A stretch of 22,386 nt of DNA from an uncultured Lachnospiraceae bacterium (GTDB lineage Bacteria > Bacillota > Clostridia > Lachnospirales > Lachnospiraceae): the NCBI GenBank assembly GCA_900554205.1, contig USGM01000053.1, positions 1-22,386 of the forward strand, in the 5' to 3' direction. The translations under genes were made by a program, and so were the position numbers. Positions 13,607 to 21,530 of the stretch are shown piece by piece (positions within the stretch are counted from its first letter, which is position 1; each line of letters opens with the position of its first letter). The notes beneath the pieces are model-generated. The model saw only the letters and a list, made by a program, of their open reading frames with translations. It searched no databases and was not told where the DNA came from.

Positions 13607-14649
13607 AGCAGAGTGAGAGATTGACCTTTGCGGCGTGGATGCTTCTGTTTGTCGTCAGCATGGCTGGAATGCTGTTCCTTGCGGCGAACAAGACGATTGT
13701 GATCGCGGAAGCCTCGCAGGAGCAGGACGCGATTCCTTTGAATACGGCACCCCCGGACAAGGAAGTCCGCGACAGCAAGCTGCTGCTGGATAAGACCTAC
13801 GGAGTGCAGGGGAGCTTTAACATTCCGCTGCCGAAGGGAATCAGGGCGGAGCATGTCATTATGGAAAACCGCTATATGGACAGGGAATTGCGGCTGTTTG
13901 TGCAGGGGGCGAAGGAAGCCTTCTACACAGAAAATGCGATCAGCGGGGATATTTCTCCGGTCCTGTCGGGGCAGAGTGAGGTGCAGGAGGATGGAATCCT
14001 TTTGAAGTTTTCCATGGAGCGGGTGTATGAATATCGCAGCACATTGAACGGGAGCACCCTGACAATAGAATGGTACAGGCCGGAAGAGCTGTTTGATTTT
14101 GTGGTGGTTCTTGACCCGGCGGGCAGTGAGGGGCAGGACACGGCGCAGGATGCGGAACTGACCTTGCAGATAGCGAGAAGGGTGCAGAGAAAATTTGCGC
14201 TTCCGGATGTGCGGCTGTATTGCACGAGGACAGAGAACGGAAACGTGACAGCGGACGAGCGGGTAAGTCTTACGGAGGAGGTCGGGGCTGACCTCTTTAT
14301 CCGGCTTTCTGTCAGCAGGAGCGAGAACGATACAGAAATCTACGGTGTTACGGGGATTTATGAGGATGAATTTTTCATACCGGACTTTGGCAGCCCGGAG
14401 CTGGCTGATCTGCTCACCCGTGAGGTTACCATTGCGGCGAGCAACCGCGCGCTGGGACTGACGGCTGCGGCAGAAGACAGTATATTGAAGCAGCTGACGC
14501 TTCCAGCCGCTGAAATATCTGTGGGCTGGCTGTCCAATCCGCAGGAGGCCTATCTTTTACAGGAGGAGGCCTATCAGGAGAAGCTTGCGGACGGAATACT
14601 GGCAGCAATCGGGGAAGCGGTGGAAGAATTAAAGCGGTTATGCGAATAG
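13603..14649 (+). CDS. Amidase_3-fold membrane-anchored protein, probably catalytically inactive
   Basis: 348 residues. A single hydrophobic segment (about 8-30) at the N-terminus anchors or exports it. Residues from about 165 on follow the N-acetylmuramoyl-L-alanine amidase (Amidase_3) layout: a VVVLDP strand, a LYCTRTE strand, ADERVSLTEEVGADLFI, and a closing PAAEISVGWLSNPQEAYLL block. Two zinc histidines expected in this fold are absent: the DPGHGG position reads DPAGSEG, and the S-I-H-A-N position reads IRLSVSR. The C-terminal glutamate (AEI) is kept. It therefore probably binds cell-wall material or a partner rather than cleaving. The start overlaps the rlmL stop as ATGA, which implies coupling. 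The middle part (35-160) is unrecognised. Confidence 0.82.
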   Translation: MKQSERLTFAAWMLLFVVSMAGMLFLAANKTIVIAEASQEQDAIPLNTAPPDKEVRDSKLLLDKTYGVQGSFNIPLPKGIRAEHVIMENRYMDRELRLFVQGAKEAFYTENAISGDISPVLSGQSEVQEDGILLKFSMERVYEYRSTLNGSTLTIEWYRPEELFDFVVVLDPAGSEGQDTAQDAELTLQIARRVQRKFALPDVRLYCTRTENGNVTADERVSLTEEVGADLFIRLSVSRSENDTEIYGVTGIYEDEFFIPDFGSPELADLLTREVTIAASNRALGLTAAAEDSILKQLTLPAAEISVGWLSNPQEAYLLQEEAYQEKLADGILAAIGEAVEELKRLCE

Positions 14650-14669
14650 CGCAGAAGGAGAAACGGAGA

Positions 14670-15281
14670 ATGAAAAGAATCATTTTTGCGACCGGCAATG
14701 CCGGAAAGATGAAGGAAATACGCATGATCCTGGCTGATCTCGGAGCGGAGATATTGTCCATGAAGGAGGCGGGAATTTCCATTGACATCGAGGAGAACGG
14801 AAGCACCTACGAGGAAAATGCTCTGATCAAGGCGAGGGCTGTCGCGGCATGTGCCAAGGATGATATTGTGCTTGCGGATGATTCCGGTCTGGAGATTGAT
14901 TATCTGAACAAGGAGCCGGGCGTTTATTCCGCGCGATATATGGGCGAGGACACTTCCTACCGCGTGAAGAATGCGAACTTGATCGGGAGGCTTGACGGAG
15001 TGCCGGACGAAAAGCGGACGGCGCGCTTTGTCTGCGCGATTGCGGCGGTGCTCCCCGGAGAAAGGGAGCTGACGGTCAGAGCCACGATAGAGGGCAGAAT
15101 CGGATATGAGGAGCGCGGAGAGGGCGGCTTCGGCTATGACCCGATCTTCTATGTGCCCGAGCTGGGCAAGACGACGGCGGAGCTCACCGGCGAGGAGAAA
15201 AATCTTGTGAGCCACAGAGGAAAAGCACTTCAGCTTATGAAAGAGGAAATAAGAAAATATGAAGGTACTGATTGTCAGTGA
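14670..15281 (+). CDS. rdgB: RdgB/HAM1 family XTP/dITP pyrophosphatase
   Basis: Hydrolyses dITP, dXTP and related non-canonical purine nucleotides to monophosphates, keeping them out of DNA and RNA. The 203 residues show FATGNAGKMKEI (nucleotide binding) at the start, ENGSTYEENALIKARA, then LADDSGLEIDYLN and GVYSARYMG, and GEGGFGYDPIFYVPE, with SHRGKAL near the end; these are the full family signatures. The start at 14670 matches family N-termini and has AAGGAG 9 bases upstream. The in-frame ATG at 14640 overlaps the previous stop and lacks a site. The C-terminus overlaps the next gene by 23 bp, a frequent rdgB-yfcE pairing in Firmicutes. Confidence 0.96.
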   Translation: MKRIIFATGNAGKMKEIRMILADLGAEILSMKEAGISIDIEENGSTYEENALIKARAVAACAKDDIVLADDSGLEIDYLNKEPGVYSARYMGEDTSYRVKNANLIGRLDGVPDEKRTARFVCAIAAVLPGERELTVRATIEGRIGYEERGEGGFGYDPIFYVPELGKTTAELTGEEKNLVSHRGKALQLMKEEIRKYEGTDCQ

Positions 15282-15735
15282 TACACACAAGAAGAATGAG
15301 AATTATTTTCACGTTCTCGAGAAGGAGAAGCCGGATCTGGTGATCCACTGCGGGGATGCAGAGGGCAGTGAGTATGCCCTGACGAAGGCTGCGGACTGCC
15401 CGGTGGAGATCGTCCTCGGAAACAACGACTTCTTTTCCGAGCTTCCGAGAGAGCTGATGCTTGACATCGGACCGTACAAGGTATGGGTGGTGCATGGGCA
15501 TAATTACTATGTCTCCATGGGAAACGAAAATCTGAAGCGGGAGGCTGTGGAGCGCGGCGCGGACATTGTCTTTTACGGACATACGCACCGGCCGGTCATT
15601 GATATGGACGACGATGTCATTGCCGTGAATCCGGGAAGTCTGTCCTATCCGAGACAGGAAGGCCGCCGCCCCTCCTATGCCCTTATGGAGATGGATAACC
15701 GGGATGCGTTGCAGTTCTCCATCTGCTATATATAA
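15259..15735 (+). CDS. YfcE/MJ0936 family metallophosphodiesterase
   Basis: 158-residue cytoplasmic phosphodiesterase of the calcineurin-like fold. Metal-binding motifs are complete: SDTH (7-10), CGDAE, GNND, VHGH and GHTHRP, followed by NPGS. Length and order fit YfcE/MJ0936 enzymes, which cleave model phosphodiesters in vitro and whose natural substrate is unclear. The gene begins inside the end of rdgB, so translation is probably coupled. It is the last gene of the operon. A tRNA promoter begins 16 bp after its stop. Confidence 0.94.
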   Translation: MKVLIVSDTHKKNENYFHVLEKEKPDLVIHCGDAEGSEYALTKAADCPVEIVLGNNDFFSELPRELMLDIGPYKVWVVHGHNYYVSMGNENLKREAVERGADIVFYGHTHRPVIDMDDDVIAVNPGSLSYPRQEGRRPSYALMEMDNRDALQFSICYI

Positions 15736-15751
15736 ACACAACAGATTGTAG

Positions 15752-15781
15752 TTGACAGCGCATGGTGTTATGGAATATAAT
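15752..15781 (+). promoter_or_regulatory. Sigma-A promoter of tRNA-Pro
   Basis: TTGACA (15752-15757), 18 bp, TATAAT (15776-15781), 18 bp before the mature tRNA. Confidence 0.8.
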
Positions 15782-15799
15782 AATCAAGCATATTTGCTG

Positions 15800-15874
15800 C
15801 GGGGTGTGGCTCAGTTTGGCTAGAGCGCCTGGTTTGGGACCAGGAGGTCGCAGGTTCGAATCCTGTCACCCCGA
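15800..15874 (+). tRNA. tRNA-Pro(TGG)
   Basis: Acceptor CGGGGTG with CACCCCG, anticodon stem CCTGG/CCAGG around TTTGGGA (anticodon TGG, 15835-15837), T-loop TTCGAAT, discriminator A at 15874. CCA is not encoded. No good terminator follows; an AT-only palindrome lies at 15887-15902. Confidence 0.97.
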
Positions 15875-16146
15875 TTCTTTTGTATCTAATTTTCTAAAAT
15901 TATCACAGAAGTGTCAAAAACGGAAAATTCGATTATATAGTATCTTAATTTCCCCTATTTCCCATAAATATGAAAAGAGTGTTTCGGTGTATACAGTAGG
16001 AAAAATTGACAGAGAGATATACAAGTTTAAGACAGTCCTGCGTTTGGTGACATCGGCTGACAATAAAGAGTATAAGAATTCCGTGATAACTTTTATGAAA
16101 ATAGATGAGAAGGAATGGAACAGACTACTGAGAAACAAAAGAATCC
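15875..16146. other. AT-rich stretch without a convincing gene
   Basis: A plus-strand open frame runs through the tRNA to 16163. Its last ~45 residues (from TVLRLVTSADNKEY to NKRILYKKE) look faintly protein-like, but there is no ribosome site or sensible start. It may be a gene remnant. An AT-only 16-bp palindrome (15887-15902) follows the tRNA. Confidence 0.5.
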
Positions 16147-16175
16147 TTTACAAAAAGGAATAACGATGTTACAAT
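16147..16175 (+). promoter_or_regulatory. Sigma-A promoter of the candidate structured RNA
   Basis: TTTACA (16147-16152), 17 bp, TACAAT (16170-16175). The expected start (about 16182-16184) lies a few bases before the outer stem of the RNA. Confidence 0.65.
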
Positions 16176-16182
16176 TCGTGTA

Positions 16183-16338
16183 GGATATAAGAGACTGTTT
16201 GAGGTGGAAGATTACGTCCGATCCACACGCCGATGGCTTGACAGGGGAAACCCGAGAGATGCAGGAGAAGCGGACGCCTGCCAGACAGTCTCTTACATAT
16301 TCAGATAATTGTTACGCGGTTATCCGGCGTAATTTTCT
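16183..16338 (+). ncRNA. Candidate structured RNA: multi-branched foldback with possible kissing loops and terminator
   Basis: The outer stem pairs TAAGAGACTGTTTG (16188-16201) with CAGACAGTCTCTTA (16282-16295): 13 Watson-Crick pairs and one G-U. Inside are GTGGA/TCCAC (16204-16208 with 16222-16226), GCC/GGC (16229-16231 with 16235-16237), GGG-GAAA-CCC (16244-16253, GNRA loop) and GCAGG/CCTGC (16261-16265 with 16277-16281). The loops of the first and last inner hairpins contain CGTCCG (16215-16220) and CGGACG (16271-16276), which are fully complementary. A promoter lies just upstream and a terminator at 16312-16336. I recognise no known RNA family. It could be a free small RNA, or a riboswitch-like leader of the gene at 16505. 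A small mobile repeat with terminal inverted repeats is the main alternative. Confidence 0.6.
16312..16336 (+). terminator. Terminator-like hairpin closing the structured RNA
   Basis: TTACGC-GG and CC-G-GCGTAA form a stem with one bulged G and a 4-base loop, followed by TTTTCTAATT. Confidence 0.6.
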
Positions 16339-16418
16339 AATTGCTCAGTTGCGGCTGGCACTTCACAACCATTTTTCAAAATTGTCACTATCCAAATCGG
16401 AAAACAATCACGGAAAGG

Positions 16419-16448
16419 TTTGCAGAAAAGCCCTTGTTATCGTATGAT
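16419..16448 (+). promoter_or_regulatory. Possible promoter of the TPR/IYLYP operon
   Basis: TTTGCA (16419-16424), 18 bp, TATGAT (16443-16448). The -10 overlaps a small palindrome, TTATC-GTAT-GATAA. If used, the operon would be independent of the RNA upstream. The rest of 16339-16504 shows nothing else. Confidence 0.4.
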
Positions 16449-16504
16449 AAAGGTATCAGAACGGAATCTATTTTACTGAAACGAAAGGGAGTGGGCTGTG
16501 TAAA

Positions 16505-19033
16505 ATGAAAGGGTTTGGAAAACAGGTAAAAGGGGTATTTTCTTCAAAGTGGTCGGGATGGATCTTCCTGGCAGCAGTATTGCAGACAATGCTTCCCTTT
16601 TTCGTCAAGAGCATGGTCTTGTTTGTGACAAAGGAATCGCAGGGGAACCTGCTGCCGCTGACGGTTGAGCTGGCAGCGCTGCTTGTGAGCGGCGCCGTGC
16701 TGTGTATTCCGGTGAAAAGGAACGGAGGCGCCGGGGGCAGCTTCTGGCTGAAGGGCTATCTGCCTTATGCGGCTGCGGTGTGTGCGGGCGGTGTGCTGTT
16801 CCAGTTCGTCGGCTATGCAACAGGCTTGTTTTATTGTATTTTGCTGCCTGTCGCGGCGATTCTGGTTGCGGCAGCCATTGTACATATGATTAACAGGATG
16901 GTTTATCTGGCATTGAGGCAGAAGGGGAAGGAAAATGTCGGAAAGTACATTCTTGCCTGCATTGTCATTCTTCTGGGACAGTATCTCTTACCCTATCTCG
17001 CCAGTGGTGTATTCACAAGACTGCTGATGCAGCGCATGGTTTGGATGATTTCGCTCTTGTATTTTCTCGTGAGCGCAATTCTCCTCTGGGCGGCATCCGG
17101 CGTGGCAGCAGGTCTGGCGGCGAGCGGATGTGCGGCAGTGGATGACGCGGCTTCGATGACGCAGGAGACAGCAACGGGCGGAAATGCGGCTCCGGCGGCA
17201 GAAGCGACAGCAACGGATGGAAATGTGGCTCCGGCGGCAGACAGCGCAGCCCCCGTGGCGAAAAAGAAGAACATGACCGGCGTGATTGTCTCGGCGGCTG
17301 TGATCGTTGTGGCGATGGTGTGCAGCATCCGGTACACCCCTTCCCTTGTCACACGTTTTCAAAATTCTTATGCCAGCGGGATCGTGCAGATGCGGGAGTG
17401 CGCCGGGAACGGGGATTATGTCGCGGCATCGAAGATATATAAGGAGCTGTACGCAGAGCTGGATGCATGGGCGGCAGCGTTGGAGCAAAGCAGCGGTACA
17501 ATCGAATCTATTAATCGGGAATATCCCGGTAACGTTACAGTCGCTTATCTGCTGGCTGCCGGAAACTCGGACAGCAGCTACCGTCTGGCAGCGCTGGAAA
17601 AGCTGTATATGACCGGAAAGGTTGACACAAACCTCTGGTACACAATTCTCACGGAATATAAGAACGCGGAGAGCCTCACGGAGGAGCAGAAAAACCGACA
17701 GCTTGAAATCCTTTCCCGGCTTGCGGCAATGCGTATTTATACGGGCGGCTATGACTCCATGGAGGAGCTGAGGGCTGACGGCACGAAGCTGGCGGAGAGC
17801 ATCAATGAACTGAAAAATGTTCTCGACAATCAGGAGTTTATTGTCCTGATGGGGCAGGTGCAGATGGGAGATCTGACGTATCAGGGCGGTATCCTTGTTG
17901 CGATGGGGTTTAGCGATTCCCTACGGCGGCAGATCTTCTATGAGGCACAGGATCATCCTGACAACTTTACGAAACAGTTTCTGGCACTGTATGCACTGGT
18001 AAACTCGGATGGTACGGTGGCAACAGAGGGTGCCTATTTTGGCGGCGATCAATATGTCGGTGTAATCGACCGGTTCACGGAGCTTCTCGACGAGAAACAG
18101 GAGGAGTTTTCCGGGGAAGCTCTGCAAACACTGCAGCAGCTGGCAATCAAGGCTTATATGACGTATATGGCAACGGAAAAGTGTGCCGACTACTGTGAAA
18201 AGATTATGGAAAGCAGCGACGACTACTCCATAAGGCTGAACGCAATGTATTGTTATCTGGATTCCGGCAGACCCGAGAAATGCGCGGAGCTTGCGAAGAG
18301 TCTGCTTGCGGAGAAAAAGGATGATGTGGCGGGACTTTACTACCTCGGGGCTGCATCGGTAGCGCTCAAGGATACGGACACAGTCATCGACTGCGCGGAA
18401 AACCTCGCAGAACAGCTGAAGACGACGGAATATCCGGATTATATAGACAGTTATCTGTCCCAGCTTATCTCGGAGATCACGGTTTACCGGTCTTCTACCC
18501 TTGCGGAATATAATTTGGAGGGCTGCTATGATGATTTCACAGACAGCCAGCTGCAGAGAATCGAACAGAATACATTTCTGAACGCCTATATTCAGGCATA
18601 CCGGGCAGCCATTGACCCGGATGGCGTCAACCGCTATACCGAGGATACGGATGCAGGCCTTGAATATATCGACCAGATGATTGCGGTACGTCAGGATCTG
18701 GGCTATGCCTATTACTTAAAGGGCGCAATTTATAACGGTCGCTGGGAGGACGAAAAGGCGGCTGCCTGCTTTGAGGAGGCGGTCAAATATCAGCAGGATG
18801 ATCCGATGCTCTGGTACGCTTTGTACGATGCCTGTGATGCGATCGGTGAGTATGAGAAGGCATATTACGCACTCTCAGTCTGCCGGCAATTTATGCCGTG
18901 GGAGGACTATTACGGCGGTTTTGACAACGGACTTCCGCATATCGGTGTGTACCGGGCTGGTTTGATCGGCGATCTGGAACGTGAGCATGAAGAACTGTTA
19001 AACAAAATAGCCGGGGAGGTGGAGCAGAAATGA
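16505..19033 (+). CDS. Polytopic membrane protein with large C-terminal TPR region
   Basis: 842 residues, function unknown. Six hydrophobic segments fill residues ~17-205. An Ala/Thr/Asn-rich linker (about 210-250) with two similar units (TGGNAAPAAEA and TDGNVAPAADS) precedes KKK and a seventh segment (about 258-278). The remaining ~560 residues are helical repeats. The clearest TPR units are LGYAYYLKGAIYNGRWEDEK followed by ACFEEAVKYQQDDPMLWYALY (about 735-775), with others around 570-640. Topology probably places the TPR region outside the cytoplasm. The ribosome site AGGGAG is 13 bases before the ATG, slightly far. It overlaps the next gene by ATGA. The three genes likely form one envelope complex; no known system fits. 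Confidence 0.85.
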   Translation: MKGFGKQVKGVFSSKWSGWIFLAAVLQTMLPFFVKSMVLFVTKESQGNLLPLTVELAALLVSGAVLCIPVKRNGGAGGSFWLKGYLPYAAAVCAGGVLFQFVGYATGLFYCILLPVAAILVAAAIVHMINRMVYLALRQKGKENVGKYILACIVILLGQYLLPYLASGVFTRLLMQRMVWMISLLYFLVSAILLWAASGVAAGLAASGCAAVDDAASMTQETATGGNAAPAAEATATDGNVAPAADSAAPVAKKKNMTGVIVSAAVIVVAMVCSIRYTPSLVTRFQNSYASGIVQMRECAGNGDYVAASKIYKELYAELDAWAAALEQSSGTIESINREYPGNVTVAYLLAAGNSDSSYRLAALEKLYMTGKVDTNLWYTILTEYKNAESLTEEQKNRQLEILSRLAAMRIYTGGYDSMEELRADGTKLAESINELKNVLDNQEFIVLMGQVQMGDLTYQGGILVAMGFSDSLRRQIFYEAQDHPDNFTKQFLALYALVNSDGTVATEGAYFGGDQYVGVIDRFTELLDEKQEEFSGEALQTLQQLAIKAYMTYMATEKCADYCEKIMESSDDYSIRLNAMYCYLDSGRPEKCAELAKSLLAEKKDDVAGLYYLGAASVALKDTDTVIDCAENLAEQLKTTEYPDYIDSYLSQLISEITVYRSSTLAEYNLEGCYDDFTDSQLQRIEQNTFLNAYIQAYRAAIDPDGVNRYTEDTDAGLEYIDQMIAVRQDLGYAYYLKGAIYNGRWEDEKAAACFEEAVKYQQDDPMLWYALYDACDAIGEYEKAYYALSVCRQFMPWEDYYGGFDNGLPHIGVYRAGLIGDLEREHEELLNKIAGEVEQK

Positions 19034-19884
19034 TAATGTATTTGATTCTGGGCATATTGGGGGCAGGCTTCCTGCTTTCCATAATCTTTACGGACAGTTC
19101 GGTGGTAATGTGCATTCTCGGACTCCTGCTCTGTATCGGGGGCATAGCCTGTAAGGCATTTTTTGAGGCAAAGCTGAAAAAGGGCTGGAACAGGGCGATA
19201 CAGATCGTACTTCCGGCAGTGGCTGTTCTTGTCGGACTGTTTACCTTCTCGTCGGCTGGCGACGGTACGCTTGCGGCACGGGCAAAGGCGGCAGAGCGGG
19301 TCTATCAGCTGACGTCTGGAAATGATCTGGAGGCGGCAAAAACCTTTCTGGAAAACTATTATGATACTTACGGCGAGAATGATGATGTCGCGCTTACCGC
19401 CGCAGAGGGCTATCTCTCGGTAGTAAAAGCACTTCGTGATAAGGACAGTGACACGGCAGATGAATATTACTGGGCGGGCAGCGACCAGTTGAACTATCAC
19501 GTGGAGAACAAAAGGTCGAAGAAGTATTATCTTCTGCAGGGGGAATATTATCTCTATGAAGGCAGCTGGCTGGTCGACCACTGGCAGCAGGCAGTCGAGG
19601 ATCATCCCGACTGGGGTGAGGCGCATATGATGTTGGCGATGGCTCTGGCGGAGGATTGTCCGTTAAACTACACGATGCGGGAATATTACCTGAAGCTCGC
19701 ACTGGAGCTGGAGCCGGAGAATGCCTATGCTGCTGCGGAGCTTGGAAGGGTGTATTTTGAACAGGGCTACTACGATCATGCCGGGGCATGTTACACAATG
19801 GCAAAGGAAATCGGAGCCGGAAACAGTTATATAGAAGGCATGGCTGATTTCTATCTTCGCGCGATCGGGGAGGTGCAGAAATGA
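19030..19884 (+). CDS. Membrane-anchored TPR protein
   Basis: 284 residues, unknown function. Two closely spaced hydrophobic segments lie at about 3-20 and 24-45, and a third at about 58-76 after a basic stretch (KLKKGWNRA). The rest is helical, with TPR-like units: YYLLQGEYYLYEGSWLVDHW, then WGEAHMMLAMALAED and YYLKLALELEPENAYAAAEL, then GRVYFEQGYYDHAGACYTMA. The start overlaps the previous stop as ATGA, with GGAGGTGG 10-17 bases upstream; a second in-frame ATG at 19036 is equally possible. Its end overlaps the next start by 4 bp. The architecture echoes the upstream protein: membrane anchor plus TPR, likely on the outer side. Confidence 0.85.
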   Translation: MIMYLILGILGAGFLLSIIFTDSSVVMCILGLLLCIGGIACKAFFEAKLKKGWNRAIQIVLPAVAVLVGLFTFSSAGDGTLAARAKAAERVYQLTSGNDLEAAKTFLENYYDTYGENDDVALTAAEGYLSVVKALRDKDSDTADEYYWAGSDQLNYHVENKRSKKYYLLQGEYYLYEGSWLVDHWQQAVEDHPDWGEAHMMLAMALAEDCPLNYTMREYYLKLALELEPENAYAAAELGRVYFEQGYYDHAGACYTMAKEIGAGNSYIEGMADFYLRAIGEVQK

Positions 19885-21395
19885 GAAAGAGAACGGTTAG
19901 GACATTGATTGTTTCGGTGTGTGCGGTTACCTTGCTGACGGCAGCGCTTGTGCCGGATAAGGTACAGGCGAGGGGAGAGGCGGGCAGCGACGGAGACCGG
20001 TCGACTGCGAACTATTCTTCTACCAGAAGCATTCTGGAGCAGGCGATGGGGTTTGTGAGCGATACCTATAATGCGTCAATCGACTGGGTGACAAGTACCT
20101 CTGCGTACCAGTTTACCGCTGACTGCGCATATGACATCGGCAATGGGGACAGCTGGACAGGTGTTTTCGGAGGCACCGCTTACGATCTGGCGATCGGATA
20201 TGGAACGCAAGGGCTGGAATGGGGTGCTACGAAGATTAGCGAGCTTGCACCGGCTATTGGCGCGAGTACATCATGGATCAAGTCGATGGGGGTTGCCGGT
20301 ACGATTGCCGGAGCATATACTGGGGGGCAAAACTTATATGACAACATCGTGACGAATCCTTATGCCTCAACTCCGGTAATGGATACGATGACATCAGCAC
20401 TGGACTTCTTTGCGTACTTCGCGGGGTTTGTTCCGGAGACGGAAGCACAGCTTGCGGGAGCGGGAGCAGGGCTTACATCAAGTGCGCTCCGGCACCCGTT
20501 TGTGGCGAATTTTTTGAATAATTATTATTATCAGATGGCGAACCATCCGGTCATCAAATGGCTGCCGCCGGGGCTGGCTGTCCGCGGGTACAACTTTTTC
20601 ACGGCTGAGCTGCAGGCGGGCTATATGAATATGATGGGTTATGATGGGCGTGATGCGTTGAGACATTACGGCTATCTGGATTCCAATGAGCTGACGGCGC
20701 AGGAATACAAGGATAAGTTCTATTGGGATCGGATGAATCTTTATGCTCAGATGGTTGCAGAGGGGCGCGAGAAGGAATTTGAGTGGCTGAGAGACTGGCT
20801 CCTCAATAATAAGAGAAAGAACAGCAATGCCATGCCGAATAATGTGGAGGCGAAGAAACCAAATATTTACCTCTATCCGACGGAGGAGACAGAGGTTTCG
20901 GTTTGCTTTGCTTATCCGAACCTTGTGACGAAATCCGAGCCGGAATACGGAAACGGATGGACAGTCACGGCGCAGCCGGACGGTATGCTCTGCACCGCAG
21001 ACGGAGAGAAGCAGGGGTATCTGTTCTACGAGAGCAACACGCTCGCTTCCTTCTTCCAGACGGACGAGGGCTTTATCGTAATGGCAGACGAGAGGGGGGA
21101 GACCTATCGCCGGGTTCTGGAGAGCTATGGCTTCAATGAGCAGGAGATTCAGGACTTTATCGAGTATTGGAGCGTTTACCTTGAGGCGGGAGCGGACTAT
21201 GTGATGTACCCGGTCCTCACGGATGTTGTGGATGAGGCGATGCCGGTCAGCTTCTCCGTGGAACCGGACAGCATCTACCGTATCTGGTTCGGCTTTGCAA
21301 GATATGACGGCGGTGCGATAACGGAGCCGGAGATTGATCCGATCATCCGGAATGGCTTTACAGTCGTGGAATGGGGCGGCGCTGTGCTGAATTGA
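19881..21395 (+). CDS. Secreted protein with C-terminal IYLYP domain
   Basis: 504 residues. The signal peptide (1-31: RKRTVR, hydrophobic core, then VQARG) indicates export. Residues 90-160 are Gly/Ala-rich and mildly hydrophobic. The C-terminal ~175 residues match a conserved but uncharacterised domain seen in many clostridial exported proteins: KPNIYLYPTEETEVSV, then YGNGWTVTAQPDG, a YLFYES strand, FNEQEIQDFIEYW, and the closing RNGFTVVEWGG. There is no sorting signal, so it is free or held by partners. It starts as ATGA within the end of the TPR gene, so stoichiometric synthesis with the two membrane proteins is likely. A substrate-like or effector role is only a guess. Confidence 0.87.
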   Translation: MRKRTVRTLIVSVCAVTLLTAALVPDKVQARGEAGSDGDRSTANYSSTRSILEQAMGFVSDTYNASIDWVTSTSAYQFTADCAYDIGNGDSWTGVFGGTAYDLAIGYGTQGLEWGATKISELAPAIGASTSWIKSMGVAGTIAGAYTGGQNLYDNIVTNPYASTPVMDTMTSALDFFAYFAGFVPETEAQLAGAGAGLTSSALRHPFVANFLNNYYYQMANHPVIKWLPPGLAVRGYNFFTAELQAGYMNMMGYDGRDALRHYGYLDSNELTAQEYKDKFYWDRMNLYAQMVAEGREKEFEWLRDWLLNNKRKNSNAMPNNVEAKKPNIYLYPTEETEVSVCFAYPNLVTKSEPEYGNGWTVTAQPDGMLCTADGEKQGYLFYESNTLASFFQTDEGFIVMADERGETYRRVLESYGFNEQEIQDFIEYWSVYLEAGADYVMYPVLTDVVDEAMPVSFSVEPDSIYRIWFGFARYDGGAITEPEIDPIIRNGFTVVEWGGAVLN

Positions 21396-21440
21396 CGCAT
21401 TTTGCGCGAAGTGCAACTGGGAATTGACAAATTGAACAGT

Positions 21441-21517
21441 CTGTTTTCTGGTATGCAACCGGGGAACAAGGTATGGATCCTGGCAACAGGGATGCGGCAA
21501 GGCATACCGGAAAACAG
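21441..21517 (+). repeat. 16-bp inverted repeat upstream of the decayed regulator gene
   Basis: CTGTTTTCTGGTATGC (21441-21456) pairs with GCATACCGGAAAACAG (21502-21517), 15 Watson-Crick pairs and one T-G. The 45-base loop separates the arms. The 3' arm runs into the AGGAGG (21516-21521) of the gene at 21531, so folding would mask part of the ribosome site. Confidence 0.75.
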
Positions 21518-21530
21518 GAGGATGAAACAG

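Noticed and set aside
15762..16163. Plus-strand 133-codon open frame
   Set aside because: Its start lies within the tRNA-Pro promoter region and it reads through the tRNA itself; there is no ribosome site. Only its tail might be a relic.
16188..16295. Inverted repeat read as an insertion sequence or MITE
   Set aside because: No transposase and no convincing target duplication; promoter, inner hairpins, loop complementarity and terminator fit an RNA better. It is kept as the alternative.
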